Of a stretch of DNA of 5,440 nt, positions 1 to 5,232 are shown in pieces. This DNA is from Clostridia bacterium. Its GTDB lineage: Bacteria; Bacillota_A; Clostridia; Oscillospirales; CAG-272. The stretch lies in NCBI GenBank assembly GCA_017630995.1, contig JAGBUD010000106.1, forward strand, positions 1-5,440, read 5' to 3'. Within the stretch, counting starts at the first letter, position 1, and the number at the start of each line of letters is the position of its first letter. The notes below the pieces were generated by a model, which was given only the letters and a program-made list of their open reading frames with translations, was not told where the DNA came from and made no database searches. The position numbers and the translations under genes were made by a program.

Positions 1-290
1 CCGATTTCGGAGATATAACCTACCTCAAGGCTCATCTCGAAACGGGAAGAACGCACCAAATCCGTGTTCATATGGCATATATAGGACACGCGCTGCTCGG
101 CGACGAGGTCTATGCAGGGGCAAAAACCCGCTTTGAAAAGTTACACGCCCCCCTATTTGACGGTCAAATATTGCACGCGCGCAGACTTTCGTTCACTCAC
201 CCGATAACAAAAGAGGAAATGGACTTTGAATGTCCGCTTCCCGAAAATTTTGAAAAGCTATTATGTATATTAAAAAACCGAAAGGACTAA
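1..290 (+). CDS. RluA-family rRNA pseudouridine synthase, C-terminal part (5' end outside window)
   Basis: This is the last 95 residues of an RluA/RluD-type pseudouridine synthase, a cytoplasmic enzyme that isomerises specific uridines in 23S rRNA (or tRNA) to pseudouridine. The first complete codon is at 3 and the TAA stop is 288-290. Visible signatures are the conserved block LETGRTHQIRVHMA followed by IGHALLGDEVY, and later QILHARRLSFTHP, both hallmarks of the C-terminal half of the RluA catalytic domain. The catalytic Asp motif (HRLDxxTSG in the family) lies upstream of the window and cannot be checked. The protein ends soon after the last core strand with a short basic tail (KNRKD), as usual for the family. 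Which subfamily (RluA, RluC or RluD) and which uridine cannot be decided from this fragment. The next gene starts 9 nt after the stop in the same reading frame, so the two are probably co-transcribed. Confidence 0.93.
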   Translation, partial: DFGDITYLKAHLETGRTHQIRVHMAYIGHALLGDEVYAGAKTRFEKLHAPLFDGQILHARRLSFTHPITKEEMDFECPLPENFEKLLCILKNRKD

Positions 291-299
291 CCACATAAA

Positions 300-1973
300 A
301 TGATTCTTACGAAAATCACATCATCACTCGAAAAAATCTTCGCTGACGAAACCCCCCTCACCTACCCCGAATTAAAGAAGCTTTCCGCACTTCGCGGCGA
401 GCGCGTGTCCGTTCAGTATATGTTTACCTACGACGCGGCAGGCGGAGAAAATATGGAATGGCCGATAAGAGTTGAGCCTAAAATCACAGGCAGCCTTGCA
501 AAGTACGTGCATTCCGTAAGAGATATATATCAGGTTCCCGTTGTTAAGCCTGTTATTTGGGAGAACGGCGGAATTGACGACAACTATTTGAGAACGAAGC
601 CGGGACTTTTTCCCGACGTTCTTAACCCCTTGCAGTTTGGCGGCAAGATTTCAATTTACAGAGACGTTCTCTCTGCGATTTGGATTGAATTCAGAATTCC
701 CGAGGACGCACCCGCGGGCGAATACGATTTCAAAATCGAGATAGACGGCGAGAGATTCGGCAAGTGCGAAAACAGCTTTACCCTTTCGGTTATCGGCGCG
801 GCGCTTCCCAAGGAGGACATTTACTTTACGCAGTGGTTCCATTCCGACTGCCTTGCAGATTACTACAGAGTTCCCGCTTGGTCGGAGGAGCATTGGAGAA
901 TCGTTGAAAACTTCGCACGGGTGGCGGCAGAGAACGGAATCAACGCACTTTTGACACCCATCTTCACTCCCCCGCTTGACACCGCGGTTGGCGGTGAGAG
1001 AACCACCGTTCAGCTCCTTGAGATAACCAAGTGCCAAGATAAATACACCTTTGATTTCACCCGCCTCGGACGTTGGGTCGATATGTGCGACAGAGTGGGA
1101 ATCAAGTATTTCGAGATTGCTCACCTCTTTACACAGTGGGGTGCCGCACACGCGCCCAAGATTATGGCAACCGAGAACGGCGAATACAAAAAGATTTTCG
1201 GCTGGGATACCGATTCCACAGGCCCCGAGTACGTAGGATTTTTGCGTCAGCTTCTCACCGAGCTTCTCGCATTTATGAAGGCGCGCGGCAGAGATAAGGA
1301 TTGCCTTTTCCACATTTCCGACGAGCCGCACCTTGAGCACCTTGAAAAATACAGAGCGGCAAAGAATTCTATCATCGATATCCTCGACGGATATAAGGTT
1401 ATGGACGCGCTTTCTGATATTGAGCTTTATAAGCAGGGCGTTGTTAATAATCCCATTCCCGCAACAAACCATATCAAGCCATTCCTTGAGGCGAAGATTC
1501 CTCACCTTTGGACATACTACTGCGTTAGCCAGAACGTTAAGGTTTCGAACCGCTTCCACGCTATGCCCGCATGGCGCAACCGCTCCATAGGTATGCAGCT
1601 CTTTAAATTTGATATTGAAGGATTCTTGCAGTGGGGCTACAATTTCTATAACAATCAGTGGTCAACCGACCATATAAACCCCTACCTCGAATGTGGCGCC
1701 AACCTCGCGTTCACCGCGGGTGACTGCTTCTCGGTATACCCCGCTTCAGACGGAACGGCGCTCGAATCGGCAAGAATAATCGTTTTCCACGAGGCGCTTC
1801 AAGACGTTAAGGCGATGAAGCTTTGCGCTGCTCTTTACGGAAAGGACGCAGTTGTTGCGGCAATCGAGGGCGTGCTTGGCGACGAGCTTACCTTTGAGCG
1901 CTGCGCATATTCATCGCGTGAGATGCTTCTTGTAAGAGAGGTTATCAACAAGATGATTAGCGAAAAGGTCTGA
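300..1973 (+). CDS. GH123/DUF4091-type glycoside hydrolase-like protein, cytoplasmic
   Basis: The 557-residue protein resembles the DUF4091 family, now linked to glycoside hydrolase family 123 (beta-N-acetylgalactosaminidases using substrate-assisted catalysis). Residues about 1-165 look like the N-terminal beta-rich domain (for example DAPAGEYDFKIEI at 136-148, a typical beta-sandwich strand pair). Residues about 170-440 look like the (beta/alpha)8 barrel, with FHISDEP at 337-343. The adjacent D341-E342 pair matches the Asp-Glu catalytic pair of GH123. The C-terminal region has the DUF4091 pattern: DIEGFLQWGYNFYNNQW at 438-454, then AGDCFSVYPASDG at 473-485, then the ARIIVFHEALQDVKAMKL helix. 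There is no signal peptide or membrane segment, so it should act inside the cell, unlike the exported Bacteroidetes enzymes. AAAGGA at 281-286 is the only ribosome-site candidate and its 13-nt spacing is long. The gene ends in tandem stops TGA-TAG. Family assignment is good; substrate is unknown. Confidence 0.85.
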   Translation: MILTKITSSLEKIFADETPLTYPELKKLSALRGERVSVQYMFTYDAAGGENMEWPIRVEPKITGSLAKYVHSVRDIYQVPVVKPVIWENGGIDDNYLRTKPGLFPDVLNPLQFGGKISIYRDVLSAIWIEFRIPEDAPAGEYDFKIEIDGERFGKCENSFTLSVIGAALPKEDIYFTQWFHSDCLADYYRVPAWSEEHWRIVENFARVAAENGINALLTPIFTPPLDTAVGGERTTVQLLEITKCQDKYTFDFTRLGRWVDMCDRVGIKYFEIAHLFTQWGAAHAPKIMATENGEYKKIFGWDTDSTGPEYVGFLRQLLTELLAFMKARGRDKDCLFHISDEPHLEHLEKYRAAKNSIIDILDGYKVMDALSDIELYKQGVVNNPIPATNHIKPFLEAKIPHLWTYYCVSQNVKVSNRFHAMPAWRNRSIGMQLFKFDIEGFLQWGYNFYNNQWSTDHINPYLECGANLAFTAGDCFSVYPASDGTALESARIIVFHEALQDVKAMKLCAALYGKDAVVAAIEGVLGDELTFERCAYSSREMLLVREVINKMISEKV

Positions 1974-2020
1974 TAGCTCGCACCTAACGAAAAAGCAAAA
2001 AGGATTTGACGCTTCAATCT

Positions 2021-2062
2021 AAAAACAAAAAATCAAAAACCAAAAATCAAAAACCAAAAATC
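2021..2062. repeat. A-rich tandem repeat, 3 x 14 bp
   Basis: Three consecutive copies of AAAAACCAAAAATC occupy 2021-2034, 2035-2048 and 2049-2062. The first copy has one change (A for C at its seventh base). Each unit is itself two related heptamers, AAAAACC and AAAAATC. The array sits between the hydrolase gene and its terminator. It looks like a slippage-prone simple repeat; no function is implied by the sequence. Confidence 0.9.
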
Positions 2063-2077
2063 AACCGAATAATTTTA

Positions 2078-2115
2078 ACGGGAGCACTGCCAAAGCGGTG
2101 TTCCCGTCTTTTTCT
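2078..2115 (+). terminator. Intrinsic terminator of the pseudouridine synthase-hydrolase unit
   Basis: ACGGGAGCACTGC (2078-2090) pairs with GCGGTGTTCCCGT (2095-2107) as a continuous 13-bp stem with two G-U pairs and a CAAA tetraloop. It is followed directly by CTTTTTCT (2108-2115). This is a strong rho-independent terminator for rightward transcription, 104 nt past the hydrolase stop. The opposite strand lacks a comparable U-run, so it should act on the plus strand only. Confidence 0.92.
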
Positions 2116-2135
2116 ATGTGGAAAACTCTCTAAAG

Positions 2136-2170
2136 GAAGCCGACAGCTCGATTTTTTCACTGTCGGCTTC
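2136..2170. repeat. Perfect 11-bp inverted repeat with 13-nt loop
   Basis: GAAGCCGACAG (2136-2146) is exactly complementary to CTGTCGGCTTC (2160-2170), around the loop CTCGATTTTTTCA. No U-tract follows on either strand (TCACCG on plus, CTTTAG on minus), so it is not a standard intrinsic terminator. It could be an RNA stem-loop or a protein-binding dyad. Its right arm contains the first TGTCGG of the repeat series that follows, which favours a shared binding protein. Confidence 0.85.
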
Positions 2171-2210
2171 TCACCGTCATTTTGTCGGTTTTTTACCGAC
2201 ACTTTGTCGG
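2161..2210. repeat. 22-bp spaced TGTCGG direct repeats, each forming a dyad
   Basis: TGTCGG occurs at 2161, 2183 and 2205, exactly 22 bp apart. Units 1 and 2 (2161-2182 and 2183-2204) match at 17 of 22 positions by eye and both have the form TGTCGG-N6-ACCG-N-CA. Unit 2 contains a perfect 7-bp dyad, TGTCGGT/ACCGACA around TTTT-T (2183-2189 and 2195-2201). The third unit is only the TGTCGGG core. Another TTTGTCGG lies at 2293-2300. The two-helical-turn spacing puts the copies on one face of the DNA, as in operator arrays or plasmid iterons. Confidence 0.75.
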
Positions 2211-2217
2211 GCATATA

Positions 2218-2261
2218 ATAAAGAATAATAAACCTTATAAAGAATACTGACTAACTGACTT
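2218..2261. repeat. AT-rich 10-bp direct repeats plus an 8-bp tandem repeat
   Basis: ATAAAGAATA occurs at 2218-2227 and again at 2237-2246, 19 bp apart. It is followed immediately by ACTGACTA (2246-2253) and ACTGACTT (2254-2261), a tandem 8-mer with one mismatch. The segment is strongly AT-rich and directly follows the TGTCGG repeats. An easily melted AT-rich segment beside iterated sites is what replication origins show, but such repeats also arise by chance in AT-rich spacers. Confidence 0.6.
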
Positions 2262-2373
2262 ATATATCGCGCACGCGAGAGGAATTTTTGTTTTTGTCGG
2301 GTTTAGGGTGGGGTTTGTTTGTTTTGTACATTTTTCCCTTCCGAATGCCCTTTATTTTTGGAGGTCGGTCATA

Positions 2374-2402
2374 CTTACAGCGGTGCCCTTTTATGTTATA
2401 AT
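2374..2402 (+). promoter_or_regulatory. Sigma-A promoter with extended -10 for the winged-helix gene
   Basis: The -35 candidate CTTACA (2374-2379, 4 of 6 consensus bases) is 17 bp from a perfect TATAAT (2397-2402), which is preceded by TG one base away (TGTTATAAT, 2394-2402), the extended -10 form. Expected initiation is near 2408-2410, giving a leader of about 25 nt. A short dyad, TGCCC (2384-2388) and GGGCA (2403-2407), flanks the -10 and could be an operator. Confidence 0.8.
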
Positions 2403-2419
2403 GGGCATAAAAAGAGCCG

Positions 2420-2436
2420 AGGAGGTAAGGTGATTG
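2420..2436 (+). promoter_or_regulatory. Strong ribosome binding site fixing a TTG start
   Basis: AGGAGGT (2420-2426) is a near-perfect Shine-Dalgarno sequence, with 8 nt between GGAGG and TTG at 2434-2436. The GTG at 2430 is out of frame and soon meets a stop, and the first in-frame ATG (2488) would remove the start of the conserved winged-helix domain. The TTG start is therefore well supported. Confidence 0.85.
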
Positions 2437-3243
2437 ACGGGCAATCAAATATATAAGAGGGAGATTTCATTTCATATTTTTCCGTTTATGCGAAAGCTGA
2501 AAATCAAGGGCAACGCCCTTTTGGTTTATGCCGCAATATACTCGTTTTCTATGGGGGAGATAGGAGTTTATTTCGGAACGCAGGCTTGGCTTGCGGGGGT
2601 ACTAAATATTAATTTGCGCACGCTTGAGCGCGCGTTGAAGCTGCTGCGCGAAATGAAGCTTATAGAGAACACAGAGCGCGCCGCGGGAATTCGCGGAATC
2701 AGGATTTGCGATAAGACCTTGGAGGAAATCTGCAAGGGCGAGGACTGCTCCGAGAGAGATGAGAAGATGGGTGGCGAGATGAGCGACGATGAAGAATTTG
2801 AGGAGAGCGACCTAAAAACAAGAGAGGAAGCAATACGCCGCGAGGAAGCGAGAAACGAGCGTATCGCGCGCAGATACATAGAAGAAATCGAAAACGGAGA
2901 GATACGGGCGCGAAGCGCGGCGGAGATTTTTGCCGACATAACAGACAGAGAGCTGCAAACCAAAATGAACGAGGGCGAACGCAATCTCACAATGCTCGGT
3001 TTTAAATACGAGAAGCCGAACACGACGTCAAAATTCCTCGCGCTTGGCAAAAAGTCATACGTGCGAATGACCGAGCCGCAGTACAGACATCTGCTCACGA
3101 TTCTGCCCGCCGAGGATTTAATGCCCTATTTAATGAAAGTGGAGCATATGATGGAACAGTTTTTTGCGGGGCGCTCTCCGCTTTTCCCGCGAAATCACTA
3201 CAAAACCATTAAAAACTGGATAACGGCGGACACCGCGCTTTAG
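2434..3243 (+). CDS. Winged-helix protein of phage/plasmid replication-module type
   Basis: The protein has 269 residues. The N-terminal part (about 8-92) reads FHIFPFMRKLKIKGNALL, then VYAAIYSFS, then an HTH-like stretch from FGTQAWLAGVLNINLRTLERALKLLREMKLIE. This is the LKGNELLVYA-type winged helix found in many Firmicutes proteins from phages, plasmids and conjugative elements. Residues 102-127 are acidic (linker); 128-185 are highly charged and probably helical or coiled. The C-terminus (205-265) has GKKSYVRMTEPQYRHLL, then helices, then NHYKTIKNWI at 254-263, resembling the HYxTIxNW ending of such replication proteins. It has no signal peptide or membrane segment, so it should be a cytoplasmic DNA-binding protein. 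It stands alone, with its own promoter, behind a repeat-rich spacer and convergent to the aminotransferase operon. Replication initiator/replisome organiser is an inference from resemblance; a stand-alone regulator is the main alternative. Confidence 0.65.
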   Translation: MTGNQIYKREISFHIFPFMRKLKIKGNALLVYAAIYSFSMGEIGVYFGTQAWLAGVLNINLRTLERALKLLREMKLIENTERAAGIRGIRICDKTLEEICKGEDCSERDEKMGGEMSDDEEFEESDLKTREEAIRREEARNERIARRYIEEIENGEIRARSAAEIFADITDRELQTKMNEGERNLTMLGFKYEKPNTTSKFLALGKKSYVRMTEPQYRHLLTILPAEDLMPYLMKVEHMMEQFFAGRSPLFPRNHYKTIKNWITADTAL

Positions 3244-3255
3244 CGCGATTTTACT

Positions 3256-3309
3256 CCGTGGGCAAGAAAAGGAAAAGGCTCCCTTATGAAAGGAAGCCCT
3301 TGCGCACGG
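3256..3309. repeat. Nested inverted repeat in the convergent spacer
   Basis: CCGTGGGCAAG (3256-3266) and CTTGCGCACGG (3299-3309) pair over 11 positions with one mismatch in the middle. They enclose the terminator hairpin 3277-3298. The A-rich strip 3267-3276 would bulge out on the left. The whole 54-nt block can fold as one long structure in either transcript, so it may also end or stabilise the 3' end of the winged-helix mRNA, which has no other visible terminator. Confidence 0.7.
3264..3298 (-). terminator. Intrinsic terminator of the Lrp-aminotransferase operon
   Basis: Read on the minus strand, GGCTTCCTT, loop TCAT, AAGGGAGCC (3298 down to 3277) forms a continuous 9-bp stem with one U-G pair, followed by TTTTCCTTTTCTT (3276 down to 3264). 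On the plus strand the same position is an unpaired C-A and an A-rich strip precedes the stem, so the element is oriented for the leftward operon. It starts 17 nt past the aminotransferase stop. Confidence 0.88.
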
Positions 3310-3315
3310 TAGCTA

Positions 3316-3335
3316 TTAAGATTTGTTAAGATTTG
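3316..3335. repeat. 10-bp perfect tandem duplication over the aminotransferase stop codon
   Basis: TTAAGATTTG is present twice in a row, at 3316-3325 and 3326-3335. On the coding (minus) strand the copies read CAAATCTTAA twice and encode the tail TNLNKS plus the TAA stop at 3318-3316. The second copy on that strand supplies the stop in the current frame. Confidence 0.92.
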
Positions 3336-4512
3336 TTTTTTCGCTTTCAAGCTCTGCGAGGAATTCGCCAATGCGCTTTAGCGCTTCCTTGATATGCGGG
3401 AGCGAATAGCAATACGAGGCGCGGATATATCCCTCGCCCGATGCGCCGAATGCCGTTCCGGGAACGACGGCAACCTTCTTTGCGTAGAGGAGTCTTTCGC
3501 AGAATTCCTCGCTTGAAAGGCCCGTGCTCTTTATTGACGGAAAGGCGTAAAACGCGCCGAACGGCTCGCGGCAAGTAAGTCCCATATCGTTAAAGCCGCG
3601 CACGATTATGAGTCGTCTTTTGTCATATTCCTCGACCATCTGCTCAACGTCGGAATCGGCATAGCGCAGAGCCTCAACTGCGGCATACTGCGAGGTCGTG
3701 GGCGCGCACATTATCGCGTACTGATGAATTTTCATCATCACCGAGCATAGCTCTGCGGGCGCGCAGAGGTAACCAAGGCGCCAGCCCGTCATGGAAAACG
3801 CCTTTGAAAATCCGTTAACGAGTATCGTTCTCTCTCTCATTCCCTCAACTGCCGCGGCAGAGGTGTGCTTCTTTCCGAACGTCAGCTCGGCGTATATTTC
3901 GTCGCTTATGACGGCAATATTCGTGTCGCGCAGAACCTCGGCAATAGCTTCAAGATCCTCTCTGTCAAGCACTTGACCCGTGGGGTTTGAGGGGTATGGC
4001 AAAATCAGCGCCTTTGTGCGCTCGGTTATAGCGGCGCGAAGCTCGTCGGGGGTGAGTTTGAAGTTGTTTTCTTCCTTTGTTTCTATAATAACGGGTGTTG
4101 CACCCGCAAGAAGCGTTATAGGCTCATAGCAAACGTATGAGGGCTGCGGAATTATAACCTCATCGCCAACAGACGCGATAGCGCGCACCGCAAGGTCGAT
4201 TGCCTCACTGCCGCCAACGGTGACGAGGATTTCGCTTTTGGGGTCGTACGTAACGTTATATTTGCGCCTTACGTACTTTGAAATTTCTGTGAGCAGGTCT
4301 GCCATTCCCTTGTTCGCGGTATACCCCGTGTGACCTTTTTCGAGCGTTCTGATGCCCTCGTTGCGAATTCTGCGGGGTGTTTTGAAGTCGGGCTCGCCAA
4401 CACCGAGGGAGATTACCCCCTCCATTGAATTTGCGATGTCAAAGAAGCGCCGAATGCCCGATGGCTTTATTTCCTTTGGCGCTCTTGCCAGCATTTTTTC
4501 ATAATCTATCAT
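3316..4512 (-). CDS. Class I/II PLP-dependent aminotransferase (fold type I, aspartate aminotransferase-like)
   Basis: The 398-residue protein transfers amino groups between an amino acid and a 2-oxo acid using pyridoxal phosphate, in the cytoplasm. Subgroup I-gamma hallmarks appear in order: LGVGEPDF (36-43), GYTANKGM (63-70), PSYVCYEP (124-131), YPSNPTG with N176 (173-179), ISDEIYAELTF with D204 and Y207 (202-212), FSKAFSMTGWRLGY with the Schiff-base lysine K237 and R245 (235-248), and GYIRASYCYS with R364, the expected substrate carboxylate-binding arginine. All key residues are present and the length is normal. The ATG overlaps the TGA of the upstream Lrp-type gene (ATGA), pointing to translational coupling; GGGAGGG lies 13 nt upstream, inside that gene. 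The substrate is undecided: aspartate, aromatic or branched amino acids, or a PatA-like role in lysine synthesis are all possible. Lrp/AsnC regulators often sit beside such aminotransferases. The C-terminal TNLNKS is affected by a tandem duplication. Confidence 0.94.
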   Translation of the reverse strand: MIDYEKMLARAPKEIKPSGIRRFFDIANSMEGVISLGVGEPDFKTPRRIRNEGIRTLEKGHTGYTANKGMADLLTEISKYVRRKYNVTYDPKSEILVTVGGSEAIDLAVRAIASVGDEVIIPQPSYVCYEPITLLAGATPVIIETKEENNFKLTPDELRAAITERTKALILPYPSNPTGQVLDREDLEAIAEVLRDTNIAVISDEIYAELTFGKKHTSAAAVEGMRERTILVNGFSKAFSMTGWRLGYLCAPAELCSVMMKIHQYAIMCAPTTSQYAAVEALRYADSDVEQMVEEYDKRRLIIVRGFNDMGLTCREPFGAFYAFPSIKSTGLSSEEFCERLLYAKKVAVVPGTAFGASGEGYIRASYCYSLPHIKEALKRIGEFLAELESEKTNLNKS

Positions 4513-4991
4513 AAGGAAATAACGTCCCTCCCGTCCTCTTCATCGGAGCAAAGGTCAACCGAGAATTCCTTGTATTGCTTCATTATAAACTGCGTTGCCG
4601 TTGAGGTTACGGAATCTATAACCGCAAGCTCCTTTGCAACGAACATTGCTATCTCCTGGAACGTCTTTCCCTTAACGATAACCGAAAGGTCATACGCGCC
4701 CGACATAAGTGCAACAGACTCAACCTCGGGATATTCCGCGATACGTCTTGCAACCTCCTCAAAGCCAAGACCCGCCGCGGGCATAACCTTGAGCTCAATA
4801 ATCGCGCTGACGCGCGCCGCGTCTACCTTTGACCAGTCGATAATTCCCTTATAGGCTCGGATAATGCCTGCCGCCTCCATTTCCGCAATCTGCGCGTTGA
4901 CCTCCGCCACCGAGAGTCCCGTCACGGCAGAGATATCCTCGGCGCTCATCTTCGCGTCATTCTCAATAAGCTTTAAAATTTTGGTGTTCAT
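4509..4991 (-). CDS. Lrp/AsnC-family transcriptional regulator
   Basis: This 160-residue regulator has the family layout. The N-terminal helix-turn-helix (about 4-50) includes ILKLIENDAKMSAEDISAV, then TGLSVAEVNAQIAEMEAAGII. The C-terminal RAM/AsnC ligand-binding beta-alpha-beta-beta-alpha-beta domain (about 60-140) includes the GAYDLSVIVKG motif (98-108), where effectors bind at the dimer interface in the family. Length is typical except for an acidic tail (DLCSDEEDGRDVISL, 146-160). The start at 4991 is chosen over an upstream in-frame ATG at 5033 because AAGGAG lies 6 nt before it and the family begins here; the extra 14 residues have no SD support. It is the first gene of an operon with the aminotransferase, whose start overlaps its stop by 4 nt, behind a perfect sigma-A promoter. 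It probably autoregulates and controls the aminotransferase in response to an amino acid; the effector cannot be read from the sequence. Confidence 0.93.
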   Translation of the reverse strand: MNTKILKLIENDAKMSAEDISAVTGLSVAEVNAQIAEMEAAGIIRAYKGIIDWSKVDAARVSAIIELKVMPAAGLGFEEVARRIAEYPEVESVALMSGAYDLSVIVKGKTFQEIAMFVAKELAVIDSVTSTATQFIMKQYKEFSVDLCSDEEDGRDVISL

Positions 4992-4997
4992 AGCATT

Positions 4998-5003
4998 CTC
5001 CTT
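4998..5003 (-). promoter_or_regulatory. Ribosome binding site AAGGAG deciding the Lrp-type start
   Basis: On the minus strand AAGGAG is followed by AATGCT and then ATG at 4991-4989, an ideal 6-nt spacing. The alternative ATG at 5033 has no purine-rich site before it (TTTTGCTTTAG lies on its far side on the plus strand), so this site settles the start. Confidence 0.9.
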
Positions 5004-5168
5004 TCGCCATTTGGCAAGCCGCACCGCATTCACCGCCCATTTTGCTTTAGAAGAGATTAGAACGCGTCAAGCCCTTGTAAGAGCAAAAACCGCTATCGCA
5101 CCCAAAGCCACAAAGCACACAAAAAGCGCGGCAGTCAACCGCCAAACGAATAAAAATAAATTAAAATA

Positions 5169-5197
5169 ATTATAACTACCGCGCCCCAATTTGTCAA
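5169..5197 (-). promoter_or_regulatory. Perfect sigma-A promoter for the Lrp-aminotransferase operon
   Basis: Read on the minus strand, TTGACA (5197-5192), a 17-bp spacer and TATAAT (5174-5169) match the vegetative consensus at all 12 positions. Initiation is expected near 5162, leaving a leader of about 170 nt before the ATG at 4991. No T-box or known riboswitch pattern is visible in the leader; only small hairpins occur (for example GGCGG-TTGA-CTGCC around 5130-5143). Confidence 0.9.
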
Positions 5198-5232
5198 GAT
5201 TAATTTTCCTACAAAAGCCGATAAAATTATTA

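Larger units (their letters stand above)
1974..2433. other. 460-bp intergenic region without a convincing gene
   Basis: No coding region is supported here. In order, the stretch holds an A-rich 14-bp tandem repeat (2021-2062), an intrinsic terminator (2078-2115), a weak DnaA-box-like 9-mer on the minus strand (TTTTCCACA, 2117-2125), a long inverted repeat (2136-2170), 22-bp spaced GTCGG dyads (2161-2210), AT-rich and 8-bp direct repeats (2218-2261), a short palindrome TCGCGCACGCGA (2267-2278), a G/T-skewed stretch (2284-2338) and the promoter and ribosome site of the next gene (2374-2436). The short open frames on both strands cross the terminator or these repeats and show no protein-like composition. 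Confidence 0.8.

Noticed and set aside
651..1559. 302-residue open frame on the minus strand inside the hydrolase gene
   Set aside because: It is wholly antisense to a well-supported gene, with no ribosome site and no recognisable domain; a by-product of the codon usage of the real gene.
2006..2218. 70-residue plus-strand frame after the hydrolase gene
   Set aside because: It begins in the A-rich tandem repeat (poly Lys-Asn-Gln) and crosses the terminator and the inverted repeat.
2214..2219. Second TATAAT as an upstream promoter for the winged-helix gene
   Set aside because: No reasonable -35 box at 16-18 bp and no extended -10 TG; probably part of the AT-rich repeats.
2161..2226. CRISPR-like array
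   Set aside because: The 22-bp periodicity has no unique spacers between repeats; the units are contiguous and degenerate.
2568..3098. 176-residue minus-strand frame inside the winged-helix gene
   Set aside because: Serine-rich low-complexity product typical of the antisense of an acidic, charged coding region; no start signals.
3336..3341. T6 run as a terminator for the winged-helix gene
   Set aside because: It lies inside the aminotransferase coding region and follows the 10-bp duplication, not a GC-rich stem.
4992..5033. Upstream ATG (5033) giving a 174-residue Lrp-type protein
   Set aside because: No Shine-Dalgarno before it, and the added residues precede the normal family start, which has an ideal AAGGAG.
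4992..5162. T-box or amino-acid riboswitch in the Lrp operon leader
   Set aside because: No AGGGTGGNACCGCG-like T-box core, no terminator with U-run and no recognisable riboswitch core is present.
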